Shown: positions 28,127-38,232, counted from the stretch's first letter. The stretch is 64,000 bases of DNA from Gammaproteobacteria bacterium (GCA_013373375.1 JABXHY010000009.1:248001-312000); one strand, 5' to 3'. Notes: generated by a model from the sequence alone, not told the origin. A program made the numbers and translations.

Positions 28127-29581
28127 TTAAGACTCCTCCATATCGACAATCCAAGTATCTTTGCTTCCACCACCTTGCGAAGAATTCACCACAGTAGAAC
28201 CTTCGACAAGTGCCACTCGAGTAAGGCCTCCAGCCGTTACTTTGATGTCTTTACCAGATAGAATAAAAGGTCTTAAGTCAAGATGACGAGGGGCAACTCG
28301 ATTTCCGACCATAGTTGGTGCAGTAGAAAGAATCAGCATTGGCTGAGCAACATAGTTACGCGGATCTTTTTTTATCAATCGTCGAAATTTTTCATGTTCT
28401 TTTGGTTTCGCATGGGGACCGATTAACATCCCGTAACCTCCCGACTCATTGGCCGGCTTGACCACCATATCAGCAATGTTCTCAAGCACGTACTCTCGTT
28501 CTTTTTTATTGTTGCACTTATAAGTCGGAACGTTAGGCAATATTGCTTCTTCTCCAAGATAATACTGAATAATTTGAGGGACAAACGCGTAGACAACTTT
28601 ATCATCGGCAACTCCAGATCCAGGAGCATTAGCCAGTGCGACATTACCCGCTTTCCATGCTCTAATAAGTCCGGGCACACCCAATACAGAATCTGGATTA
28701 AAAGCCTCCGGATCAATAAACCAATCGTCGATTCTTCGATAGATAACATCAACTCTCTCTAAGCCTCTAATCGTGCGCATATAAACACAATCATCTTTAC
28801 CAACGACTAAGTCATCTCCTTGAACTAACTCTGCACCCATCTGTTGTGCTAAGTAGGCATGTTCGAAATAAGCGGAGTTATAAATACCGGGAGTCAGAAC
28901 AACTATTTCTGGCTCTTCAATTTGACGAGGAGACATTTCAACCAACATGTCATACAACTGAGAGGGGTAATCATCGACCGGCAAAATATTATATTGCTCG
29001 AACATTTCAGGTAATACACGCTTCATCACCTGACGATTTTCAAGCATGTAGGAAACACCCGATGGGACCCTTAAGTTATCTTCTAAAACATATATTTGTC
29101 CTTCGTTATCACGGACTAAATCAGAACCACAAATATGAGCCCAAATACCATGTGGAGGATGCACTCCGCGACATTCTTCTAGAAAGTTTTTCGATTTTTT
29201 TAATAAGCTGGCAGGAAAGACACCATCTTTTATTATTTTTTGATCGTTATATAAATCATCAATAAATAAATTAAGCGCTTTAACTCTTTGCTTTAGTCCT
29301 CGCTCAACAACTTCCCACTCTTTCTTATCGATCAATCTCGGCACAAGATCGAATGGCCATGCGCGATCAATGGAGCCTTCTTCTTGATGATAAACCCGGA
29401 ATGTAATCCCCATAACATGGATGGTACTGTCTGAAGCAGCTTTCAGTCGAGTGAGCTCTTTATCCGTTAGTGATTTTAAGTGCTCACAGAGTTCAAATGA
29501 ATAGGCCCTTGGTTTTCCAGCCTTTAACATTAGTTCATCATGAAATGGTCCGACTTTGTAGCTTCCCCATCTAATTGCCAT
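28127..29581 (-). CDS. Circularly permuted ATP-grasp protein (COG2308)
   Basis: A 484-residue member of the circularly permuted ATP-grasp family (DUF404/DUF407), proposed to ligate amino acids or peptides with ATP. Visible motifs are the YVLEDNLRVPSGVSYMLENR block (about 165-183), YRRIDDWFID near 281-290, and the nucleotide-binding KPANESGGYG at about 375-384. The chosen ATG follows an AAAGG site; an ATG eleven codons earlier is possible. It is followed immediately by the alpha-E gene, as in the known pairing. The acceptor substrate is unknown. Confidence 0.9.
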   Translation of the reverse strand: MAIRWGSYKVGPFHDELMLKAGKPRAYSFELCEHLKSLTDKELTRLKAASDSTIHVMGITFRVYHQEEGSIDRAWPFDLVPRLIDKKEWEVVERGLKQRVKALNLFIDDLYNDQKIIKDGVFPASLLKKSKNFLEECRGVHPPHGIWAHICGSDLVRDNEGQIYVLEDNLRVPSGVSYMLENRQVMKRVLPEMFEQYNILPVDDYPSQLYDMLVEMSPRQIEEPEIVVLTPGIYNSAYFEHAYLAQQMGAELVQGDDLVVGKDDCVYMRTIRGLERVDVIYRRIDDWFIDPEAFNPDSVLGVPGLIRAWKAGNVALANAPGSGVADDKVVYAFVPQIIQYYLGEEAILPNVPTYKCNNKKEREYVLENIADMVVKPANESGGYGMLIGPHAKPKEHEKFRRLIKKDPRNYVAQPMLILSTAPTMVGNRVAPRHLDLRPFILSGKDIKVTAGGLTRVALVEGSTVVNSSQGGGSKDTWIVDMEES

Positions 29582-29663
29582 TTGATTACCTTTCGTTTTA
29601 TTCGATTCGATCAAGCAACTGAAAATTTTGTGCGGTCTATTGCACTAATGACTCCTAAGAAAC

Positions 29664-30758
29664 TTAACGACTCAAGTCATTATTAAATTTGTGTATCACC
29701 TGATGCACAAACCTCAGTTTATTTAATGACGACAGTGAAATGATAAACGGATAGGCGTCATCCATTCCCATACTGCGATTCAAGCCATTGAGAACACGAG
29801 CAAGACCACACCAATGGTTAAACATTTCTGTAAAGCCTTCTTCTATTTGTACGTCATTTTTAAATTCTTTATGCACATATGGATTTGATATTAATTGACT
29901 ACCAATACTCAACTCTAAATTGTTCGCTGTTTCGAGAGTATCGACCATATGTAAATAATGAGCCCATGTTTCTGCCCAGTCTTCCCATGGATGCATTGAT
30001 GCATAAGCACTTATCCATGTTTCTTGCCAATTGTTTGCCGGACCATTTTTATAGTAATGGGACAAAGACTCTTGATAGTCTATGCGTTCATCGCCAAATA
30101 AAGCTCGAAACTCTGTAATTTTTTCCGTTTCGTTAATCAACCGATCCCAATAATAATGTCCAGACTCGTGCCGTAAATGACCAACCAATGTTCGATAACT
30201 CTCTTTCATTTTTTCTCGCATATCGATACGAAAGGCATGGTCTGCTTCTTTTAAATTAATAGTAATTAACCCATTATTATGACCTGTTATTACAAACTCT
30301 TTTATGGTTAACTCATTTCCAAAACTGTCTTCAACTAAATCTTCTAAAAAAGCAAATTCAAGTCCTGCTTCAGGATCATCAACTTTGTTTTTTACCGGTA
30401 AATTTAACTTAATAACCGAATACAACAGCCGACGCTTCGCTTGTTCTAACAAAAACCACAACCGTAAATTATTGTCTTTGGCAATATCCGGTGTTCGCTG
30501 CGTTAATCGACAAGACATGCAATAGTCGGTGTTGTCTTCCAGATCGACCATCCAGTTGCAAACGTCGTTATTTTTGTAATTTTTGCATGGGCGATAACGC
30601 TTGTTATCGAAACTTGACAACCATACTTCTTGATCGGTTTCAGTGAACGCACTTAAATACTGCACTCTCGGAATAAAGCCTAACGCAAGGCCACACTTCA
30701 CACACTTAGTGTTTGGAAAATGCAATTCATTACCGCACTGACATGAAAACGTTAACAA
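29664..30758 (-). CDS. Zinc-ribbon putative metallopeptidase (COG4307)
   Basis: A 364-residue cytoplasmic protein with an N-terminal zinc ribbon (Cys6, Cys8, Cys19, Cys22), a second cysteine set (Cys58, Cys67, Cys80, Cys83) and a gluzincin-like active site H197-E-S-G-H201 in LRHESGHYYW, with a likely third ligand in EDWAETWAHYLH near 260. This is the uncharacterised zinc-binding metallopeptidase family that often accompanies alpha-E/ATP-grasp genes. It is the first gene of the four-gene operon, 82 bases before the ATP-grasp start, and may trim or release a peptide product. Confidence 0.85.
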   Translation of the reverse strand: MLTFSCQCGNELHFPNTKCVKCGLALGFIPRVQYLSAFTETDQEVWLSSFDNKRYRPCKNYKNNDVCNWMVDLEDNTDYCMSCRLTQRTPDIAKDNNLRLWFLLEQAKRRLLYSVIKLNLPVKNKVDDPEAGLEFAFLEDLVEDSFGNELTIKEFVITGHNNGLITINLKEADHAFRIDMREKMKESYRTLVGHLRHESGHYYWDRLINETEKITEFRALFGDERIDYQESLSHYYKNGPANNWQETWISAYASMHPWEDWAETWAHYLHMVDTLETANNLELSIGSQLISNPYVHKEFKNDVQIEEGFTEMFNHWCGLARVLNGLNRSMGMDDAYPFIISLSSLNKLRFVHQVIHKFNNDLSR

Positions 30759-31206
30759 TCAACTACTCCAATTTCAAGTTGCAACAGCTAACTCTATTGT
30801 ATACCTAATTGGGATAAATCTTTAATTATTCACAAGCTTTCTTAAAAGATGTTTCGTAAAACTCTCTGCACATAACCTAAAATAACAAGAGTTCTATTCA
30901 CAAATATAAAATAAACTTATATAGCAATATACGATAAAACTTTAATTAAAAACGCTTCAAGAGATTCCATATAACGATTATCAATAAAAAGTTGAGATGT
31001 TATTGAAATACTTAAAACATTCAAACTAATATTTTACTTAGTCACAATCCAAACCTGTATAAAACTTCGTACCAGTATCAATACAACAATAGTTAAACAT
31101 CCCGCCTCGCAGTAAATGCCACGCAGTCCTTTGGCTGAGAAGGCAAATGTAAAAAGTTTGTCGTTTATTTAATTATTAAAATAACTCTCTAAAGAGGATC
31201 AAAGCT
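30759..31206. other. 448-base AT-rich divergent intergenic region
   Basis: No gene is supported. It must hold the promoters of the leftward metallopeptidase operon and the rightward amidohydrolase operon. A TATAAA is visible near 31058 but its upstream -35 match is poor. The only firm element is the ribosome-binding site AGAGGA before the amidohydrolase ATG. Confidence 0.6.
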
Positions 31207-32397
31207 ATGTCTCTCGTTAGTAACTATTTAATCTTTCAAAAACGTTTTTTACTGTGCTCACTGTCTCTTCTTATTTTATCAGGATGTATGTCGGGCAATT
31301 CTTGGAAAACAGGAGAGTTAACGCCAGAAGTCAAAGCTTTAGCTGAACCCACCCGTAGCCTGGCATCATTCAAGAAGGGCAGCGATGCAATGTGTTATGA
31401 CCGCGCAAAAGAGCCCTATACGGCAGTGGTAGATACTCATTTTCACCCACGCCCTTTCGGAGGTCCTGCGCTTTCAACACCAGAGTTAATTAATTACTTT
31501 GACAGTCTAGGTGTTCGGTTCGTCAATTACTTTGGTATCGGCCAAGTACTCGAACTCGACTCTGGATGTACCTATTATCTCGATTGTAAAGGTGTAGCGG
31601 CAAAACCCAGTATTAAAAATGACTTTGTAAATGGAATGGACGCAGTTGCCTTTAAAAGCGACAACCTGCACATCACATTGTCCATGACGTTTATGGATTT
31701 AGCGAATCCAGAAGATATAGTGAGTAAAATAAAGCTTTACGACGCAGAGTATCCCGGAATGTTCAAATGGGCAGGCGAAGTTAACCTAATGAAACAAGCT
31801 TTGGTTGGCAACCTGCATGAACCAGCGACAAAAGAGGACATCAAAGCTTGGGCTCCTTTTATGAAAATTTTAGCAGAGCGTGGTATCCCCATTACGATTC
31901 ATTCTGACTTGGGTAACGACGCCAATCCTACTGAATTTTTATACTTAATGGAGTACGTACTTAAGCAATATCCTAAAAATAAAATTGTTTGGGCACACAT
32001 GGGTTTATCGAAAGAGCTCACTAAAATGGCACCCAATAAACATGTCGAAATTATGGAAGGCTTGCTAAAAAACCATCCTAACCTTTATTTGGATATTTCA
32101 TGGGATGTACTTTTCAACGCCTATCACAGATGGGGTGGTATTTTTATCGACTTTTTCAACCGAAACCCAACACGCATTTTACCAGGATCGGATTTCGTTG
32201 CTGCTGATAACAAAAGTTATGGTATTTACGCAAAAGAATTAGAAATAACAAGTCGTGCATTAAAGTTTTTAAATGATGAGGCCTTTCAAAATATCGCATT
32301 AGGCGGCAATTATTTTCGCATTTTAAATTTAAATTATGAAGCTCTAAAAATTTGTAGTGGTTATGTTCCTCCTGTTGCAAAAACTGAAGCAATGTAG
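31207..32397 (+). CDS. Lipoprotein amidohydrolase (amidohydrolase-2-like)
   Basis: A 396-residue TIM-barrel metal hydrolase with a lipoprotein signal; the lipobox LILSGC places the lipidated cysteine at 27. Metal ligands of the amidohydrolase superfamily are visible: H78-F-H80 in DTHFHPRPFGG, His232 in ITIHSDLG, His264 in VWAHMGLS, and Asp329 in LPGSDF. An exported, lipid-anchored member is unusual because most relatives are cytoplasmic. AGAGGA precedes the ATG. It heads an operon with two porins (10-base and 22-base gaps), which suggests hydrolysis of a substrate at the envelope followed or preceded by uptake. The substrate is unknown. Confidence 0.82.
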   Translation: MSLVSNYLIFQKRFLLCSLSLLILSGCMSGNSWKTGELTPEVKALAEPTRSLASFKKGSDAMCYDRAKEPYTAVVDTHFHPRPFGGPALSTPELINYFDSLGVRFVNYFGIGQVLELDSGCTYYLDCKGVAAKPSIKNDFVNGMDAVAFKSDNLHITLSMTFMDLANPEDIVSKIKLYDAEYPGMFKWAGEVNLMKQALVGNLHEPATKEDIKAWAPFMKILAERGIPITIHSDLGNDANPTEFLYLMEYVLKQYPKNKIVWAHMGLSKELTKMAPNKHVEIMEGLLKNHPNLYLDISWDVLFNAYHRWGGIFIDFFNRNPTRILPGSDFVAADNKSYGIYAKELEITSRALKFLNDEAFQNIALGGNYFRILNLNYEALKICSGYVPPVAKTEAM

Positions 32398-32406
32398 GTA
32401 ATCGCC

Positions 32407-33933
32407 ATGCTTAGACTAAGTAAGGCACGGTTTCGTTGGTCAACTTACTGTGCCGCTTGCCTGATGGTAAGTGCTGCACAGGCAACGAGTGAATCAGTTG
32501 AATCAGCTTCTGCCGAAACTATTCAAAAAATTAATCCTTCAAGTGAGAGCTCAAATTCGAATTCAAACCAAGCATCTAACTTTCAGTATGCGAGTAACTA
32601 TGGAACCACAATAACTGCGAGTTCGGGTTCTCTCTCCGCTTCAGCAGCAGGATTTTTTTCGCAAGATGGCGATTCTGGTCTGGGAGGATGGCGAGCGCCT
32701 GATGCAATGTTATTTGTTGGTTTTTATGATTTTGAGCCCAATCAGCAAAGTGATATTGATGCCTTTGAAGTCGAAGATACTGAGCTCACCGACTTTTGGG
32801 ACGACTCACAATTAATCTTCAAACCTCGGTCTTACTATCTTAACCGTAATCGCGATGAAACAGCTGATAGCAAAGGCTGGGCACTTGGTGGTGAACTTCA
32901 ATTCAGTTCAGGCTGGTGGAACGATACCGTTCGGTTTAACGCATCGGCTTTCACCTCACAAAAACTCTACGGCCCCGACAATAAAGATGGAACAACATTG
33001 TTCAAACCGGGGCCTGAATCCTTTTCAGTTCTTGGCGAGGCAAATGTAACGGTTCGATTTGCCGAAGAGCAAGGGTTGCGCATCGGTCGACAACGCTTTG
33101 AGTTACCTTACCTCGGAAGCCACGATATTCGAATGGTGCCTAATACGTTCGAAGCAGTTGCGGTTGGTAAACCGTCAAAAGTTGGATTCGGTTATATGCT
33201 TGGTTACGTCGATAGCATCAAACGAAAAAATGATGATGAGTTTATTTCCATGTCAGAAGCGGCTGGAGCTGCGGATACTGACGAAGGCCTTTTATTTGCT
33301 GGTGCTCAATATATTATTGATGGTCAAACGACAGTGGCTGGCACCTATCAAAAAACAGAGAACGTTTTTGATACCACTTTTGCCAAAATTGAACACTCCT
33401 TCGGTTTGTCTGAAACCAGTGCTTTAAAAGCCTTTTTTCAATACACAGGACAAAGTAGTGTCGGCGATGAACTCATCGGTAATTTCACAACATCAATGAT
33501 GGCCGGAAAACTCGAATATGTCGTGGGTGATGTAAAGTGGCGTGTCGCGTTAAGCTCCACAGATGAAGAAAGTGGACTGCAAAAACCATTTGGTAACCCA
33601 TCAAATTATTTGTCGGTAATTGTTGATGATTTTGATCGTGCTGGAGAAGATGCCTGGCTAATTGGCGTGAGTTATAACTTTAAACAAATAGGTCCGGGTG
33701 AGCTGAGTATGTTCGCCAATGTGGTCGAAGGTGACACACCAGAAACCGGAATCGCCGCCAGTCCAGATGAAACCGAATACGATATTACTTTTGACTATCG
33801 AGTGAAAGAAGGCTGGGCTGATGGCCTTTGGCTTCGCGTGCGAGGTGCCTGGGTCGATCGTGATGAAGATTTTGGCGGCGAAGACTTCTTCGACTTTCGA
33901 ATTATCGCCAATTACGAAGTGAAAATATTTTAA
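32407..33933 (+). CDS. OprD-like outer membrane porin
   Basis: A 508-residue exported beta-barrel protein. A signal peptide ends near residue 26 (AAQA), followed by a Ser/Asn/Ala-rich stretch to about 70. The body has alternating barrel strands, with LRIGRQRFELPYLGSHDIRMVPNTFEA near the middle, a block typical of the OprD family (substrate-specific channels for small acidic or peptide-like solutes), and it ends in phenylalanine (NYEVKIF), the usual terminal residue of outer membrane barrels. It lies between the amidohydrolase and the second porin. Confidence 0.75.
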   Translation: MLRLSKARFRWSTYCAACLMVSAAQATSESVESASAETIQKINPSSESSNSNSNQASNFQYASNYGTTITASSGSLSASAAGFFSQDGDSGLGGWRAPDAMLFVGFYDFEPNQQSDIDAFEVEDTELTDFWDDSQLIFKPRSYYLNRNRDETADSKGWALGGELQFSSGWWNDTVRFNASAFTSQKLYGPDNKDGTTLFKPGPESFSVLGEANVTVRFAEEQGLRIGRQRFELPYLGSHDIRMVPNTFEAVAVGKPSKVGFGYMLGYVDSIKRKNDDEFISMSEAAGAADTDEGLLFAGAQYIIDGQTTVAGTYQKTENVFDTTFAKIEHSFGLSETSALKAFFQYTGQSSVGDELIGNFTTSMMAGKLEYVVGDVKWRVALSSTDEESGLQKPFGNPSNYLSVIVDDFDRAGEDAWLIGVSYNFKQIGPGELSMFANVVEGDTPETGIAASPDETEYDITFDYRVKEGWADGLWLRVRGAWVDRDEDFGGEDFFDFRIIANYEVKIF

Positions 33934-33955
33934 GTAGCTATTCAGGAATAAAAAT

Positions 33956-35254
33956 ATGAATAAATTTAAATTCAAAACAAACTTTGTTAAAAAAGTTCTG
34001 CCTGGCTTATTAAGTTTCGCTGCATTGACCTCAAGTCATCATATTAAGGCAGAGGGCAATTCCGAAGGATATGTTCCCGGAAAGGGCTTTAATTTGGTAT
34101 CAGACGAATTTGGTGAGGTTAACTTCAGCGTTTTTACTTATGCACGTTATCTCAACCAAACAGATTTAGAAGAGTCTTACACTGACTCGTTCGGGAGAAC
34201 ATCAGCAATCGATATTCGAAATGATATTCAGTTTCAGAAAGTCACCTTAAATTTTAAAGGTTGGTTTATGGTCCCCAAGTTAAGCTACCTGTTTTACACT
34301 TGGACATCGAATACCAGCCAGGGGGATCCAGCACAAGTGGTCGTAGCTGGTAATTTAGGTTATGCCTTTAGTGATTCTTTCAAGCTTCACGCTGGCATTG
34401 GTTCACTACCCAGTACTCGCTCGACCAATTACACTTTCCCAAACTGGCTGAAAAATGATCATCGCACCATTGCCGATGAATATTTCCGAGGCTCTTATAC
34501 CACTGGCATATGGGCTGCCGGAAAACTAAGCGATACGGTTGAATATCGAGCCATGCTGGGTAATAACTTAAGTCAACTCGGAGTCAATGCCTCCCAGCTG
34601 GATGATAAATTTAATACCGTGTCAGCAGCCTTTTGGTGGATGCCAACAACAGGTGAGTATGGACCAGGCAAAGGCTTTGGAGACTACGAGTTTCATGAAG
34701 AAATGGCAACCTTGTTTGGGGTTCACATGACCCGCAGTCGTGAAGACGCCCAAGCCCAACCTGGCACCGAAGGGTTTGAAAACTCACAGATTCGTTTATC
34801 GGATGGAACTCGAATATTCAGCAGCGACCCATTTGGAACTGGAGGTGATATTCGCAAAGCTTCTTATCAAATGGCTGCGATTAATGGAGGCTTCAAATAT
34901 AAAGGTTGGTTTCTTGAAGCCGAACTTTATAAACGGTGGGTTGATGACTTTGTAACGACAGGCCCTATTCCTGTCACGGAATTAGAAGATGATGGCTTTC
35001 AAATACAAAGCTCTTATATGATCAAGCCGAAAGAACTGGAAGTTTACCTAGGTTACTCGAAAATAAATGGTGAATATGGCGAGCCAACTGATACCAGTGT
35101 CGGTATTAATTACTATCCAATGAAAAGAAAACAGATCCGAATCAATGTTCAAGCACTTTATCTTGAAGACTCTCCTGTTGGCTACAGCAGTGTGCCATTT
35201 ACAGTGGGAGGCAACGGCTGGGTATTCACGACCGATTGGATAGTCACTATTTAA
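33956..35254 (+). CDS. Outer membrane beta-barrel protein (porin O/P-like)
   Basis: A 432-residue exported protein with a signal peptide to about residue 32 (HHIKA). The mature sequence is rich in aromatic residues and alternating strands, with RNDIQFQKVTLNFKGWFM and YRAMLGNNL patterns like phosphate-selective porin O/P relatives; the C terminus TDWIVTI lacks a terminal Phe. It follows the OprD-like porin by 22 bases, so the operon makes two different channels. Substrate unknown; the family call is by general appearance. Confidence 0.65.
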   Translation: MNKFKFKTNFVKKVLPGLLSFAALTSSHHIKAEGNSEGYVPGKGFNLVSDEFGEVNFSVFTYARYLNQTDLEESYTDSFGRTSAIDIRNDIQFQKVTLNFKGWFMVPKLSYLFYTWTSNTSQGDPAQVVVAGNLGYAFSDSFKLHAGIGSLPSTRSTNYTFPNWLKNDHRTIADEYFRGSYTTGIWAAGKLSDTVEYRAMLGNNLSQLGVNASQLDDKFNTVSAAFWWMPTTGEYGPGKGFGDYEFHEEMATLFGVHMTRSREDAQAQPGTEGFENSQIRLSDGTRIFSSDPFGTGGDIRKASYQMAAINGGFKYKGWFLEAELYKRWVDDFVTTGPIPVTELEDDGFQIQSSYMIKPKELEVYLGYSKINGEYGEPTDTSVGINYYPMKRKQIRINVQALYLEDSPVGYSSVPFTVGGNGWVFTTDWIVTI

Positions 35255-35293
35255 AGTTTGATAAAAATCATTTTTGTAGTTTATTAGTTCCCT

Positions 35294-35350
35294 GGCAAAA
35301 AAAGACTCCTTGAAACAGATTAAATTCTTGTACTGTTTCCGGGAGTCTTT
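35294..35350. terminator. Bidirectional terminator hairpin
   Basis: AAAGACTCC..GAAACAG pairs with CTGTTTC..GGAGTCTTT across a two-base internal mismatch, forming a long stem. The left flank is a run of A, so on the - strand the hairpin ends in a T-run and terminates the PH-like gene; on the + strand it closes the porin operon with a weaker T-rich tail. Confidence 0.8.
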
Positions 35351-35425
35351 CCCTCTTAATAGGCAGAACTTAACATTTATAGTCCTGAACCAATCATCAA
35401 TATCGACAGCCGCTTTCGCGGTTCC

Positions 35426-35854
35426 TTAATGAGTCAGTTTTGACTCTATTACATTAACTAAATTTTCAGAATCATTTGTTCCCAAGTTGATCTTAGTGCC
35501 ATCATTAAGTTCAAGTTGGACAGCGGTTGTACCCGACACTGTGTACAACCAGCCAGAAGGAATGTATCGAATACCTAATCCATAGTACCATTTTGTATTA
35601 ATAACTCTTACAGACTTAATATCAGTAATCTTCAGAGTCTTCTTCCAAAAACCGGGACCAAACGACCAATTAATTTCGTTATCAGAAACTTTAATATTTA
35701 ATGAATGGAATAAAAATGAAACTAGGCCAAGCGTTATAATGGCTGGCCACAAAACATAATCTCGGCTATCAGGTGCTAATACTAAAATAATAACGGCAAT
35801 ACTCACCGTGACGAATAACAGAGCTGTCCCTGTTTGTTTATTTTGATAGTCCAC
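35426..35854 (-). CDS. Small membrane protein with a PH-like domain
   Basis: A 142-residue protein with two hydrophobic segments (about 8-28 and 31-50) followed by a beta-rich part, IKVSDNEINWSFGPGFWKKTLKITDIKSVRV, that resembles bacterial PH-like membrane proteins. The start is a GTG preceded by AGGA. It is a single gene converging on the porin operon; its role is unknown. Confidence 0.55.
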   Translation of the reverse strand: MDYQNKQTGTALLFVTVSIAVIILVLAPDSRDYVLWPAIITLGLVSFLFHSLNIKVSDNEINWSFGPGFWKKTLKITDIKSVRVINTKWYYGLGIRYIPSGWLYTVSGTTAVQLELNDGTKINLGTNDSENLVNVIESKLTH

Positions 35855-36063
35855 TTGGTAATTTCCTGAGTTAAGATCAATACAGTCGTCAATATCATTG
35901 AGTTCTAGACTATATCAAATAAAGAGATGTGCATTCGATGGTATTTTTTACGTTGGGTGTAATATATGATTTCGATGTGAGCTCAAAACTTTTTTCGACC
36001 GGGAGTGAACTCACAATAGTCACCCTGACAACCACAGTTTATTAAAGAACACCTAAAATTATT

Positions 36064-38232
36064 TTATTTAATTAGGTAATGATAGGTCACCATCAACCGT
36101 CGTTCGCCGAGAGCAGGCGTTCCCGGGGTGATATTAGCCGACCCCCTCGCTCTTACCGGATATAAACTACGTTGATCCCACACATTATGGGCTTGTAAGC
36201 TTAATTCACTTTTATCACTGACTGTCCAATTCATGGAAACACTTCCCCAGCCAAAGCCCGAAACTTCTTCGTTTGTAGCAGGGGCCCACCAACTTCCAGT
36301 CACTAAATGTTGATAGCTCGCTATTAGTGAGTCGGATATATTCCAGCGTCCATGGTATCGTATAATAAGCTCGGGAATACCATTTGAGTGTAAATCATTT
36401 TCAGTCCCCGCAACTGGCGACTTTTGCCCAAGTTCAAATCCGTTTGCCGATAAAATTTGACTGTTACTAATCGACAAACGATGCTCAAATAGTCGTGAGT
36501 AATAACGAGCAGAAAACTCAATTCCGGCGATTTCTAAATCAGCGTCAGCATTAGTAAAATAAAACATTCCACCCCAATCGCCAACCAGATCCGTTCCGAC
36601 AAAAGTATTGGGCGTACCGTTACGGGTTGATTCTGTAATGATAATATTTTTAAATCGGTTATGGTAAAGCACACTTTCAAAGAACCAGAGATCCGTCAAA
36701 CTAAAACTCCATCCAAGTTCTGCGCTTTTCAACGTCTCAGGGTTAGTTTTTGATATATTGGTTATCAGATCCCCAGTAGTTGATGATGTCATGCCACTGC
36801 TACCAATATCTGAAAACGAAGATTCCGAAAGCAGTCCGTCACGTAAAAAGCCACCTGTGTAATGCACACCTGACGCCCCATGAAACCCTTCTGAAAAAGA
36901 CACTCTCCATAGTTGATTTGAGTTTTCTGGCCGATATAAAGCACTGACCCGAGGACTAAGATGACTGCCCCACTTTGGATGTTCATCGAGACGAGCACCA
37001 AGATTAAAATCCAACTGATGACTTGTTTCTAACTTTAATTCAGAGTACAAAGCTCTCGACCAAAAGCTATCCCTAAATGCCCAAGTATTTTCCGAGTTGT
37101 TTTGATTGTTAACATTTGATATTCGATTAACAATAAAATTATCGCCTTGCCAATTCCTTTTCCCTTGTTCAAACTCAGACAATTCAACACCATTCACCCA
37201 TTGAATTAGGCGTGATGGTTGCCAGTATACTTCTGCGTTAATATGCGTACGTTGTTCACGCGCTCCACCGGTTGTGATGTAAAAACTGTGATCATAAAGC
37301 GCATAATCATCTTGTTGCCAATCGATCTCCAAATTGGCTTCCCAACTATTGGACGCGAAAATAGACCAATGAAGACCTATCATTGTCAGACGATTTTCAA
37401 CCTGGTCTCGATCCTTGGTCCAATTATATAAATGACGTGTTTGTCGGTGATGTTGGACATCGACGGCAATATCATCCATTTGTAGCTGCAGTAGTAAGCG
37501 TGACGCGTCAGCTTGGCCATACCGATTACCTCGTTGATAAGGTGTCGAAGGATGATCAGAGTCACTTTCCGAAACTTCGGCGCCCCAACCTCGATTCGCC
37601 ATTCGTTCTCCCTGCTGAACCTGTCGAGAAGTAAACCAGTTAAGTCGATAGCCATTTAAGAATTCAGAGTTTCCACCAACTGAAAATTGATACAAACCTT
37701 GTTGTCCAATACTCGTATTCACTTCTGTATCAGAAAACTTGCGTGTAATAATATTAATAGCGCCCAGCTGTGCACCTTGACCCAGAGTGACACTTCCCGG
37801 TCCTCTGACTACCTCAACTCGCTCAATATAATTAAGGTCAATACCATTTAAAATGGCGTCCGCTGGCCCCCAAAACCAATCCGCGTTAACTTTTCGTCCA
37901 TTAATCAATAATAAGACTTTACTATTATTATCCGGGGCCACACCTCGAAAAGAAGCAATAGTATCATCCTTATCTTCGGCTCTAAAATATCCTGGAACAT
38001 ACAAAGTGAGTAAATCACTTAACGTATTAACGAAAGAACGTTCTATTTCATCACGTTGTATAACCGTAACCGACGCGGGTTGATTTAAGAGCTTTGGTTC
38101 GGTGCGAGACGAGACCGAAACCGGCACTTCCAGTAACTCTTCCAAAGACAAGTTAAAGGTATCCTGACCTAGTCCCGCAGGACAGTAAAAGCTAATCACT
38201 GAAACAAAAAAACAAAGACAATAACGCGTCAC
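36064..38232 (-). CDS. TonB-dependent outer membrane receptor
   Basis: A 722-residue receptor with a signal peptide to about residue 23. The plug is visible: LEELLEVPVSVSSRTEPKLL, then SVTVIQRDEIERS, and the ending EVVRGPGSVTLGQGAQLGAINIITR; the barrel follows to the C terminus, closing in ELSLQAHNVWDQR and VTYHYLIK. Such receptors import siderophores, cobalamin or carbohydrates using TonB energy. I cannot assign a ligand: no partner transporter or biosynthesis gene is adjacent, and no clear Fur box or riboswitch is seen upstream. Confidence 0.9.
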   Translation of the reverse strand: MTRYCLCFFVSVISFYCPAGLGQDTFNLSLEELLEVPVSVSSRTEPKLLNQPASVTVIQRDEIERSFVNTLSDLLTLYVPGYFRAEDKDDTIASFRGVAPDNNSKVLLLINGRKVNADWFWGPADAILNGIDLNYIERVEVVRGPGSVTLGQGAQLGAINIITRKFSDTEVNTSIGQQGLYQFSVGGNSEFLNGYRLNWFTSRQVQQGERMANRGWGAEVSESDSDHPSTPYQRGNRYGQADASRLLLQLQMDDIAVDVQHHRQTRHLYNWTKDRDQVENRLTMIGLHWSIFASNSWEANLEIDWQQDDYALYDHSFYITTGGAREQRTHINAEVYWQPSRLIQWVNGVELSEFEQGKRNWQGDNFIVNRISNVNNQNNSENTWAFRDSFWSRALYSELKLETSHQLDFNLGARLDEHPKWGSHLSPRVSALYRPENSNQLWRVSFSEGFHGASGVHYTGGFLRDGLLSESSFSDIGSSGMTSSTTGDLITNISKTNPETLKSAELGWSFSLTDLWFFESVLYHNRFKNIIITESTRNGTPNTFVGTDLVGDWGGMFYFTNADADLEIAGIEFSARYYSRLFEHRLSISNSQILSANGFELGQKSPVAGTENDLHSNGIPELIIRYHGRWNISDSLIASYQHLVTGSWWAPATNEEVSGFGWGSVSMNWTVSDKSELSLQAHNVWDQRSLYPVRARGSANITPGTPALGERRLMVTYHYLIK

